From Teredinibacter waterburyi (GTDB lineage: Bacteria > Pseudomonadota > Gammaproteobacteria > Pseudomonadales > Cellvibrionaceae): 64,000 bases of DNA. The position numbers and the translations under genes are program-made. Position 1 is the stretch's first letter; every line of letters begins with the position of its first letter. Location: NCBI RefSeq assembly GCF_001922985.1, contig NZ_MRUH01000010.1:1-64000 (forward strand), in the 5' to 3' direction. The notes below the pieces were generated by a model, which ran no database searches, was not told the DNA's origin, and worked only from the letters and a program-made list of their open reading frames with translations. Below are positions 56,790 through 64,000 of this stretch, piece after piece.

Positions 56790-58703
56790 CTATTGGTTGT
56801 AGTGTGCTGCGGCAAGAATTTTCGGTGCAACTTCGGTAGCAAAGTAGGCTACTGGCACTAACGCTGCGTTAGCATCAATGGCAATTTCTCGAGACGACCA
56901 ACCGGTGCCAGTAAGGGCGAACATTTTCATACCCGGCATGGAGCCAAACGCAGGCATAAAGGGATCGTTAGCGTTGGTCCAGTTATTGGCGCCGAGTACC
57001 ATTTTTCCATTTTCGGTATCGGCAACTAGGCCATCGTGGGTGCGCGTTACCGCATGCTCAATGTGCGGGTAGTCGTCGCTGGTGTACATCGCTAGAGCAA
57101 CGGCATTGGTGCCAGAAATTTGGTCCAGGACCCGCAGCACCGCGTTGGTGTAGGCGGCGGCCAACTTAAACTTGTTCTGAGCGAATGCGAGTTCTGCTGC
57201 GGCCATTACGATACGGGCGTCGTTGAGCTGCATGCGGTTCGATCCCCAACGAAAGTTGGTATCTATGTCATCTTTGTCGCCGGTCTTCCATTCATCTGAT
57301 TTGACGTCGAAGGTAACGCCTGGGTAACCGACCTTTTGGTAATCGCGAACGTTGTCAGCGTAAGCGAAAACGGCCTGTTCGGCGCCGGTTAAGTCCATTC
57401 CGGCGGGACGATTACTGAGCAGCGATAGCGTGGCTTCCGTGGAAACGGCACCAAAAAAGAATTTATCCACACGCAGGTGATGCGGGTGAGTCTCCACCTG
57501 TTGCTGCAGTACTTGCTTGTCGGCTTTTAGGCCTAGTTTGTCGGCGGCGATATACAGTTCCACTAGTGCTGCGTAGTGATCGTCATTCAAGTTGTTGTCT
57601 TTCGGGTCGGCGCTGCCGCTGGCGCAGGGGTCTCGGTGAGAGCGCGGGTCACGCCACAAGCCATAGTTGTCATTGTTGGGGTAATAACCGCCTTCGCCAC
57701 CAAAAGCTGTCCAATCGAGGCAAACTGGGTCTTGTTTTTCGGCATTGCGCAAAGCGGTTTTAGCGAGTTGATAATGCTTTTGTTGTTCGTCGTGGTTACC
57801 AAAGTTGGCGTGCAAGCGCGCCATCGCCGCTAGGGTACGAGCAACCGCATAGGTGGCTTTGGTTTCTGGTAGAGATATACATGGGCCGCTATCGCCCGCA
57901 GCGCCGGGGCAGCGGCCCCAAGTGGTGTTCGAAAAGGTTGCAAACTTTGCTACGGCGAGGGTTTCACCAGGGAAGATCGTTTTTTCCATGGCGCGGCTAA
58001 AATAGCGTAGCTCGTTATACACAGTTGCCATTCCTAAGCTATTACGGCTGTAGTAAGTGTTTACTTCTGGGTAGGTTTCTAGGAGGTTGATCAGGCTCCA
58101 TTGTGCTTCTGCGGCGTTGACCGTGTAGTAGCCTTGGTCGCCGGCATCGGCAATAAAGTCGAGGGTTACGCTATGTGTGGACCAGTTGTTTACGGCGCGG
58201 TCAAACTTATCGCCAGCGCGGCGATGGTCTTTAAAGTAGTCAAAAAATTCGTATTTCAATTGGCCGTAGGGGTCGTTGCTAATACTAAAGCTCGGTGAGG
58301 TTTTGCCGTCTATTCGCAGGCTATAGTTGTCACCTTCAATTTGATATCGGCTGAAGTCGATTAGGAAAAAGCTATCGCCAGACGCGTAGTCGCCGACGCG
58401 CCGGTCGCGACTTTTACCCTTGGCGACAACCTTGCCGGTATTGTTGAGTAGCTGCCATTTTTTTGCACCTTTATCCGCGCTTAAGTAGACCGCTATTTTT
58501 TCTTGTTGTGGCAGGTATCCAGCGTAGTTGATGCGGAATAGGTTGTTGATTTGGCTGCCGTCGTCCCGTGGGTCAAGTGGCTTTTCGTTTTCGGCGTAGG
58601 CTCCGAAGGCACATACAAAAAGGCCTAGTGAGCAGGTGGCGGCTATGGCGGCAACAAAGTTTAGGGAAAACAAGCGTTGCAAGTGGGCAAAGGGGTTAAG
58701 CAT
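56790..58703 (-). CDS. GH9 endoglucanase-type glycoside hydrolase
   Basis: A 637-residue exported enzyme. After an unusually long N-terminal signal region (hydrophobic about 15-37, FGAYA|EN) comes an Ig-like cellulase N-terminal domain (about 55-142, LFRINYAGYLPQQEK) and a GH9 (alpha/alpha)6 barrel. DAGD at 186-189 holds the water-activating aspartates, though the usual GGWHD context is replaced by DFIADAGDQGYY. The C-terminal GWSSREIAIDANAALVPVAYF carries the catalytic acid Glu. There is no cellulose-binding module, unlike the GH45. The likely substrate is soluble or amorphous beta-1,4-glucan. Single gene with its own terminator. Confidence 0.9.
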   Translation of the reverse strand: MLNPFAHLQRLFSLNFVAAIAATCSLGLFVCAFGAYAENEKPLDPRDDGSQINNLFRINYAGYLPQQEKIAVYLSADKGAKKWQLLNNTGKVVAKGKSRDRRVGDYASGDSFFLIDFSRYQIEGDNYSLRIDGKTSPSFSISNDPYGQLKYEFFDYFKDHRRAGDKFDRAVNNWSTHSVTLDFIADAGDQGYYTVNAAEAQWSLINLLETYPEVNTYYSRNSLGMATVYNELRYFSRAMEKTIFPGETLAVAKFATFSNTTWGRCPGAAGDSGPCISLPETKATYAVARTLAAMARLHANFGNHDEQQKHYQLAKTALRNAEKQDPVCLDWTAFGGEGGYYPNNDNYGLWRDPRSHRDPCASGSADPKDNNLNDDHYAALVELYIAADKLGLKADKQVLQQQVETHPHHLRVDKFFFGAVSTEATLSLLSNRPAGMDLTGAEQAVFAYADNVRDYQKVGYPGVTFDVKSDEWKTGDKDDIDTNFRWGSNRMQLNDARIVMAAAELAFAQNKFKLAAAYTNAVLRVLDQISGTNAVALAMYTSDDYPHIEHAVTRTHDGLVADTENGKMVLGANNWTNANDPFMPAFGSMPGMKMFALTGTGWSSREIAIDANAALVPVAYFATEVAPKILAAAHYNQ

Positions 58704-58959
58704 AGAGGTGAGCCTTTCAATTAAGGGTTATCACGTTATTGTCATTATCGTGTCTAGGTTTATCGGGTAAGTATAGTGAATGACATGTGTGGCGGCGGTA
58801 AATAGAGATAGTTTTTGGTGATTTTTATAGTACTTCTGAGTAATATCCGCCGCACTCTGCGGTTGTGGTAGCGTTTGCTTTACTCCGCTTGGTTTCATAT
58901 TTCACCCTATTTGGGTAAGGTCCAGCCTCTTCGCGGGCACCCGTCATTCGAGATATTTT

Positions 58960-59649
58960 GTGGAAGCCACTCATTTATTTGGCAATACCGGTTTAAGCCG
59001 TCATTCGAGTGATGGCGGGGCGAGCGATGAGCTCTTCGCGCGTATTGCCGACAACCTATTGGTGCAGGGCTACAGCGTAAATCCGCTGGCGCTGCCCATC
59101 GAATTAGCCGCCGAACTGCAGCAGCACTTGTGTGTTTTATCCGCTGAAAAGTTTAAGGCGGCTGGTGTTGGGCGAGAGTCCGAGCATATGCGCAATCGCT
59201 TTGTGCGCAGTGACGAAATTTGTTGGATAACGGGTGAGTCCGAGGTCGGTCGACAGTGGCTGGCCTGGGCTGAGCAACTGCAGACCTATTTAAATCGACG
59301 CCTACTGTTGGGCTTGTTTTCGTTTGAAAGTCATTTTGCGCACTATTCACCTGGTGACTACTACAAGCGCCATCTCGACAGCTTTAAAGGCGCCGCGAAC
59401 CGTGTTTTGTCGGTAGTGGCCTACCTTAATAATACTTGGTTGCCAGACGAAGGCGGTGAGCTGGTTTTGTATAAAGATGAGCGCGACCTTGTGGGCTTAA
59501 AAGTTACCCCGGCATTTGGCACGTTAGTGGTGTTTTTAAGTGAAGAGTTTCCACACGAGGTGCTTCCAGCGACCCGCGATCGCTATTCTATTGCGGGATG
59601 GTACCGAGTAAATAGTTCGACTAGTGATCGCAGCGATCCTCCGCGCTAA
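58960..59649 (+). CDS. 2-oxoglutarate/Fe(II)-dependent oxygenase, prolyl-4-hydroxylase-like
   Basis: A 229-residue soluble oxygenase. The iron triad is visible: His138 and Asp140 in YKRHLDSF and His199 in EEFPHEV; Arg208 in RDRYSIAGWY fits the 2-oxoglutarate carboxylate ligand. The core SVVAYLNNTWLPDEGGELVLY is typical of SM-20/P4H-like bacterial enzymes, which hydroxylate a protein residue or act as oxygen/stress sensors. The substrate is unknown. The start is a GTG at 58960 with no strong ribosome site. Divergent from the GH9 gene. Confidence 0.87.
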   Translation: MEATHLFGNTGLSRHSSDGGASDELFARIADNLLVQGYSVNPLALPIELAAELQQHLCVLSAEKFKAAGVGRESEHMRNRFVRSDEICWITGESEVGRQWLAWAEQLQTYLNRRLLLGLFSFESHFAHYSPGDYYKRHLDSFKGAANRVLSVVAYLNNTWLPDEGGELVLYKDERDLVGLKVTPAFGTLVVFLSEEFPHEVLPATRDRYSIAGWYRVNSSTSDRSDPPR

Positions 59650-59883
59650 GCCTCAAACCTTAACCAAAACCACATTAAACCATTCATCACTATGATCCAT
59701 AGTGCTTATCCGTGAGCCCTGTGGCGGTTTTGCTGGCCTCTCTACTAGTTCTTGATTATCCAGCCGCACCTAGACAGTAGTTCGCTTCTATCTATTGGAA
59801 CGCACAATTCCCTTAGTACCATCATTATCAAGCCTCAGCAGTAAAACCAACAACATCCCATAACAAAATAGCGAGGCGGTACT

Positions 59884-61050
59884 ATGAAACGAACGATTCG
59901 ATCTTGGTTGACAATACCACGGCGGCTAATGGCGCTATGTTTGAGTTTTGCATTAATCCTTGGTGCTCAGGTGGCAATTGCAACCACGCCGAACACCCTC
60001 TGGAGTTTTGCTACAGAGGGCGCAATTTGGGCATCGTCGACTACTGTTAAAGGCACGACTTATGTGGGGAGCACTGATGGCAGCTTGTACGCGTTAGATT
60101 CAGCCAGTGGTGAATTAAAGTGGTCGTTTGCCACCGAGGGCCCAATATATTCGAAGCCCAGCGTCAGTCGTAACGGGCTATATATCAATTCCGACGATGG
60201 CTATGTGTACAAGTTAAACCCTAAAACAGGCAAGTTATTGTGGCGCGCGAACATCAATCTTCATGAGGTGGTTGAGCGACTGCCCATATATGCCGACTGT
60301 TGTTCATGGGACTTCCACAGTTCGTCGCCAAGTGAGTATCACGGCAGTGTTTATGTTGGCAGTGGCGACCGACATTTTTACGCACTGAATGCTCGCAACG
60401 GTAAAGTGCAGTGGTCCTATGAAACGGGGGCTCAAGTGCGCTCCGATCCGCTAGTTACACGCAATCTGGTTGTATTTGCCGGTTTTGACGGCAAGGTTGT
60501 CGCGCTAAGTAAACACGGTCGTTTGGTGTGGGAGCATCAAACTGGCGGGCCGATTCCGTCTAGCCCGAAAGAGGTAAACGGCGTTGTGGTGATTGGTAGC
60601 CGAGATAGCAACCTCTATGGCCTTTCGCTCAAGGACGGTGCTGTAGTCTGGACCAAAACCTATGCCGGCGGTTCGTGGGTGGAATCATCGGCCACAGTTG
60701 TCAAGGATAAGGTGTATATCGGTTCTTCTGATTGGCGGGTGTCTATTGCATTAAACCCGATTGACGGTAGTTCCTACTGGGAAACCAACTCGCTTGATGG
60801 CGGTAACTTGGCGGCCCCAGCGGTTGGCTGCGATGCTGTCTATCAGTCCGTATTCGGTTACGACCCCACTTTTATGCCCGACGGTGGCATGGTGAAAATT
60901 AACCGCCATACCGGTGAGGTTGTGTGGACCTTGGTGATGCCAGACCTACCAGACTATGTTGGCCACGGCGCAACCGCTACGCCAGAGCTGTATATGGGCC
61001 ACTTGCTGTTCGGTTCGTTAGATGGCACGTTTTACGCGCTAGAGCCCTAG
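59884..61050 (+). CDS. Exported PQQ-type beta-propeller repeat protein
   Basis: A 388-residue exported protein with a signal peptide cleaved near residue 36. It consists of about seven blades of the pattern G-S-x-D-G-x-L-Y-A-L-x-x-x-x-G-x-x-x-W, e.g. GSTDGSLYALDSASGELKW and GSGDRHFYALNARNGKVQW. Such propellers occur in BamB-like scaffold proteins and in quinoprotein dehydrogenases; no dehydrogenase-type catalytic or haem site is visible, so a binding/scaffold role is more likely. GAGGCGG lies just before the ATG. Single gene. Confidence 0.85.
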   Translation: MKRTIRSWLTIPRRLMALCLSFALILGAQVAIATTPNTLWSFATEGAIWASSTTVKGTTYVGSTDGSLYALDSASGELKWSFATEGPIYSKPSVSRNGLYINSDDGYVYKLNPKTGKLLWRANINLHEVVERLPIYADCCSWDFHSSSPSEYHGSVYVGSGDRHFYALNARNGKVQWSYETGAQVRSDPLVTRNLVVFAGFDGKVVALSKHGRLVWEHQTGGPIPSSPKEVNGVVVIGSRDSNLYGLSLKDGAVVWTKTYAGGSWVESSATVVKDKVYIGSSDWRVSIALNPIDGSSYWETNSLDGGNLAAPAVGCDAVYQSVFGYDPTFMPDGGMVKINRHTGEVVWTLVMPDLPDYVGHGATATPELYMGHLLFGSLDGTFYALEP

Positions 61051-61128
61051 CCCTGCGCCGGACGGAACCTATAGCTGCTAAAAACTAGGATCTAGCAACT
61101 CGCTGCTAGCGTCGTGTTAACACGGCTG

Positions 61129-61812
61129 CTAGCGGCTTAATAGCAATGTCAGTTGTTCGCCTTCTTTTTGCCACACCACATTGGGTAGACGTCGGCTAAT
61201 CTCCGCTACCAGCGCCAATTCCGTGTGAGGTTCATTTGCTGTTTCATCCATTAGCAGTCGCAGCCGACAGGTATCTGTACGGCAGTCTACTTCGCTGAAG
61301 AGTACACTTGGGAAGTCGACATTATTTTCTACTGCTAGTTGGATTAAGCCCTCTTCAACATTTGCCCATTCCGAATCCCTATCTTCATTTTGGTAACGTA
61401 CTATCGCCTTAGTGCGAACTTGGCGTGCAAACTCTGCTTCGTCTAGATCGGCGTTGTCTGCTACTGCGTACTGTAGCTCGTGGCTAGCAGTTTTATTGTC
61501 TATTAAATCATTGGCGGATGCCTGAGTGCTATTGGCAATTGGGTGCTGGTGATGTGTCGATTGTACGGCGTTGCTTGATTGCAGCTGACTAAGGAGTACG
61601 CGTATTTCAGCCAGTTCACGCTCTAACGCCGTGAGCTGGAGCTGGTTCTGTGCCGCTGCGGAGCGCAGTTCTAAATCGGCAGCAGTGGTTGATGTCGCGG
61701 CACCAGAAGACGTTGCTGGACGAAAATACCCCAGAGCGAACTGAGCGATAATCACCGCCCCCATGGTTACAATAAGTAGCCAATAGAGCGGTGATTTAGC
61801 GGTGAGAAGCAT
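61129..61812 (-). CDS. Unknown membrane-anchored coiled-coil protein
   Basis: A 227-residue protein with one N-terminal membrane helix (YWLLIVTMGAVIIAQFALGYF), a short coiled coil (about 45-80), a His/Gln/Ser/Asn-rich linker and a C-terminal globular part containing DCRTDTCRLRL, a Cys-x4/5-Cys motif seen in assorted exported proteins. The orientation suggests that the C-terminal part is periplasmic, with a disulfide. I do not recognise the family. It follows the secreted 176-residue protein by 14 bases, so the two are probably partners. Confidence 0.6.
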   Translation of the reverse strand: MLLTAKSPLYWLLIVTMGAVIIAQFALGYFRPATSSGAATSTTAADLELRSAAAQNQLQLTALERELAEIRVLLSQLQSSNAVQSTHHQHPIANSTQASANDLIDNKTASHELQYAVADNADLDEAEFARQVRTKAIVRYQNEDRDSEWANVEEGLIQLAVENNVDFPSVLFSEVDCRTDTCRLRLLMDETANEPHTELALVAEISRRLPNVVWQKEGEQLTLLLSR

Positions 61813-61826
61813 TGTTTTGACGCTCG

Positions 61827-62357
61827 CTATTCGTTGATGTCAACGCTAATACTGTGAACTTTTCCGCCATTTTTAGGCAGAACGCAGAACACCGTGATAT
61901 GCCCTTCATAGCTGGTGCCAGCGACAGAGCCAAAGTCGATAATACGATTGCCGGTACCGCCGGAATAAGCCGTTTCGACTGCAACGGCCCCATCATAACG
62001 ATTGCGATTAATCGCTTGGCACCACATGTCGCCGTCGGTATCAGTTACGGCCACTTCCAAATCGGCAATAGTGCCAGAACTGAAGCCATTGGCACGGGGA
62101 ACAGGGCAATCGATATAGGCCCAGTTAGTAGTGCTTTGATTCCAGATGCCGCCGTATTGGTAGTGAATACCAGCGCCGTAGATTGAGTCTTTGTCGTATA
62201 GGCTTTCGCAAAGAGTGCCGCTAAAGATCTGTTTTGTGGCGGCCTCTGCGGTTGGTGCTATAGCGACCAAAATAGCGGTAACTATTGCAATAGTTGCGGT
62301 GATAGCCGCGGTGATAGAGCCTGAAACTTCGATAGTTCTGCGGGTTACGCTATCCAT
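61827..62357 (-). CDS. Unknown secreted beta-rich protein
   Basis: A 176-residue exported protein. The signal is long (basic RRTIEV start, hydrophobic to about 38, ending TAEAA). The mature part is rich in Gly, Thr, Tyr and aromatic residues with four cysteines (GTLCESL, YIDCPVP, MWCQAI, VFCVLP), consistent with a small disulfide-held beta-sandwich. No catalytic motif is seen and I do not recognise the family. First gene of a two-gene operon with the membrane-anchored protein. Confidence 0.55.
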   Translation of the reverse strand: MDSVTRRTIEVSGSITAAITATIAIVTAILVAIAPTAEAATKQIFSGTLCESLYDKDSIYGAGIHYQYGGIWNQSTTNWAYIDCPVPRANGFSSGTIADLEVAVTDTDGDMWCQAINRNRYDGAVAVETAYSGGTGNRIIDFGSVAGTSYEGHITVFCVLPKNGGKVHSISVDINE

Positions 62358-62614
62358 AACAATTTTCCTTTTGTTAATTACACGTTTTTAGATAAAGCGG
62401 GTTTTATAAGTAAAGCTTACCGGGAGGCGTTGCTAGCGTCTCACGAACCTAAGAGGCTAACAATTGGACTAAAGTCGGTAGCTAGACTTTAGTCGGTGTT
62501 GTAGCTCCAAACTCCTAGCGATTGATAATGGGCTACACTTGTTAGAAACGGGTGCGTGGCGTGATAAGCATCTTGCGGTGCAAGCCTATTTAACCCCTTT
62601 TAGCCGTATTGCTT

Positions 62615-63937
62615 ATGACTATAAATACCAGCCGCTCGCTGCCGCGGTCTATCACCTCCATCGAGGCCGTGCTCGGCATGATGGCCTGCCTATCGGTGAT
62701 ACTTATCTTTATGCCGAAAGATTGGATGTCGCGGCATTGGGAGTTTATTCCCACCCAATATGCTGCCAGCCTCTCGGATGACAAATATTCTGGCGGCAAC
62801 AGTAATGTCTCGTGGCTGGACCAAGAGCAGCAGCTGTGGAAGTGTGAATTAGCCGGCCAATACCGCAACCCCTACTGCAGTATGTTGCTCGATACCTTGA
62901 GCGATACTTGGAGTGGTCTGGATTTACGTGATTACAGCCAGATGACGATTTGGGGGAGCTACGAAGGTAACGCCGAGTTTGTACGTATCTATTTCCGCAA
63001 TCGTCACGCTAACTACTATGTAGTCGGAGACCCGACATCGACTAAGTACAATATGGTCGAAATCCCCGTCGCGGAATTGCGCAATGGCATCACCGTCAAT
63101 TTAAAAGATTTCAGTGTTGCGGATTGGTGGTTGGCACACCGAAAGATTGCGCTAAAAGATTCGCACCCAGAATTCAACGATATTATCTATGTGGAGGTGC
63201 AGACCGGCTCACAGGCGAGTGGCGGTATTCATAAGATACAACTCAAAAAAATCACCTTTAGGGGAAACCTTATTTCAGATGAAAATCTCTATAAAGGGGT
63301 AGTCCTACTCTGGTCTGTACTTATATTTTTACTATTGTTGTTTCGCTTTATACGCTTGAAGCTCGAACTCAATAGTAACCGCAGCTACCAACAAGAACTT
63401 ATTTCCATTAATAGTTTTTTAAACTTACAAAACAAACAATTTGAAGATTTAGCGAAAACCGACCAGCTAACCGGATTGCTAAACAGAATAGGTATTCGCG
63501 ATGCCTTATACGATGGGCTCTCAGATTTCAAAAGGTCTGGGACTTTGATGTCATTTATTCTGTGTGATATCGATCATTTCAAGCGAATTAACGACAGCTA
63601 TGGGCATGATGTTGGCGACCAGATATTAAAGTCTGTAGCGGAGCTGTTTAAAAATAATTCACGCAGCTCAGACTTTCTTGCCCGCTGGGGCGGCGAGGAA
63701 TTTATATTGGTGTGCCCCAACACTGACTTGCAGCAGGCCCAAGTGGTAGCTGAATTATTGCGCAAAAAATTGGATGCAAGCGAGCTACATCAGGAAGAAA
63801 AAATTACCGCTAGTTTTGGCGTAGCAACCATTGCTAAACCCGATCTCGATGGACTGTTCCGCTCGGCAGATCTAGCGCTCTATGAGGCTAAAGACGCCGG
63901 TCGTAACCAAGTGGTGTGTAAGGTGCAGGAGGTCTAG
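62615..63937 (+). CDS. Diguanylate cyclase with periplasmic sensor domain (DGC4)
   Basis: A 440-residue member of the cyclase family at 27228, 34705 and 36520. TM1 about 16-36, sensor domain to about 225 (LWKCELAGQYRNPYC cysteine pair, RIYFRNRHANYY, KDFSVADWW), TM2 about 228-250, linker, then GGDEF with GGEEF and inhibitory site RSSD. It diverges most: the usual IGID stretch reads YVEVQ, so the ligand may differ. Start placed at ATG 62615; a TTG two codons earlier is possible. Upstream is the divergent unknown secreted protein. Confidence 0.87.
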   Translation: MTINTSRSLPRSITSIEAVLGMMACLSVILIFMPKDWMSRHWEFIPTQYAASLSDDKYSGGNSNVSWLDQEQQLWKCELAGQYRNPYCSMLLDTLSDTWSGLDLRDYSQMTIWGSYEGNAEFVRIYFRNRHANYYVVGDPTSTKYNMVEIPVAELRNGITVNLKDFSVADWWLAHRKIALKDSHPEFNDIIYVEVQTGSQASGGIHKIQLKKITFRGNLISDENLYKGVVLLWSVLIFLLLLFRFIRLKLELNSNRSYQQELISINSFLNLQNKQFEDLAKTDQLTGLLNRIGIRDALYDGLSDFKRSGTLMSFILCDIDHFKRINDSYGHDVGDQILKSVAELFKNNSRSSDFLARWGGEEFILVCPNTDLQQAQVVAELLRKKLDASELHQEEKITASFGVATIAKPDLDGLFRSADLALYEAKDAGRNQVVCKVQEV

Positions 63938-64000
63938 GGATTTAACTGGCATACAACCGGCGCCATCTATTATTGCGCAAAACCGTGCGAATGTTCACGC

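Overview
The window looks like the chromosome of a marine, plant-polysaccharide-degrading gammaproteobacterium of the Cellvibrionales (the Saccharophagus / Teredinibacter / Cellvibrio group). This is inferred from a modular GH45 cellulase with long poly-serine linkers and a CBM10, two GH9 enzymes, a lipoprotein GH3, CBM10-like repeats inside a signalling protein, and a large share of c-di-GMP and chemotaxis genes. I saw no rRNA, tRNA, insertion sequence, prophage or CRISPR array.

Layout. 1-3.2 kb: a methyltransferase, a solute-binding-like lipoprotein and a di-haem peroxidase. 3.3-8.7 kb: a minus-strand selenium operon (selD, mnmH and a three-gene ABC importer, probably for a selenium oxyanion). 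9.0-14.5 kb: cellulose genes (GH45; GH9 coupled to a mutarotase-like lipoprotein). 15.0-22.6 kb: a signalling block made of YfiR-like protein, CHASE8 hybrid kinase, REC-PAS-GGDEF-EAL regulator and a chemoreceptor. 22.7-26.8 kb: a xylo-oligosaccharide pair (GH52 beta-xylosidase and GPH symporter). 27.2-30.3 kb: a membrane diguanylate cyclase, a candidate small RNA, a second solute-binding-like protein and a small unknown protein. 30.5-34.5 kb: FKBP and ThuA diverging from a Tat-exported small subunit and a GMC oxidoreductase. 34.7-40.5 kb: two tandem diguanylate cyclases followed by a GH3 beta-glucosidase. 40.7-47.3 kb: a cation/proton antiporter, an unusual two-gene operon (HTH-less LacI-like sensor plus coiled-coil membrane protein) and a FieF-like exporter. 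47.4-55.8 kb: TonB receptor with PepSY membrane protein, and an RND efflux pair. 56.0-64.0 kb: a YidB-like protein, a second GH9, a 2OG-Fe(II) oxygenase, a PQQ-type propeller, two unknown envelope proteins and a fourth diguanylate cyclase.

How it fits together. Secreted GH45 and GH9 enzymes cut cellulose, periplasmic or lipid-anchored GH3 finishes cello-oligosaccharides, and cytoplasmic GH52 with its symporter handles xylo-oligosaccharides. The most interesting theme is sensing. Four diguanylate cyclases share one unnamed periplasmic domain that resembles a carbohydrate-binding jelly-roll. One copy carries three CBM10-like Cys-DPDGDGWGWEN-Cys repeats inserted in that domain, and two copies sit directly upstream of the GH3 gene. 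I infer a family of sensors coupling extracellular polysaccharide or its breakdown products to c-di-GMP. Two paralogous solute-binding-like proteins without transporter genes, both preceded by the same palindromic box, may belong to the same sensory layer. All functions are read from sequence motifs and remembered families; no database search was run.
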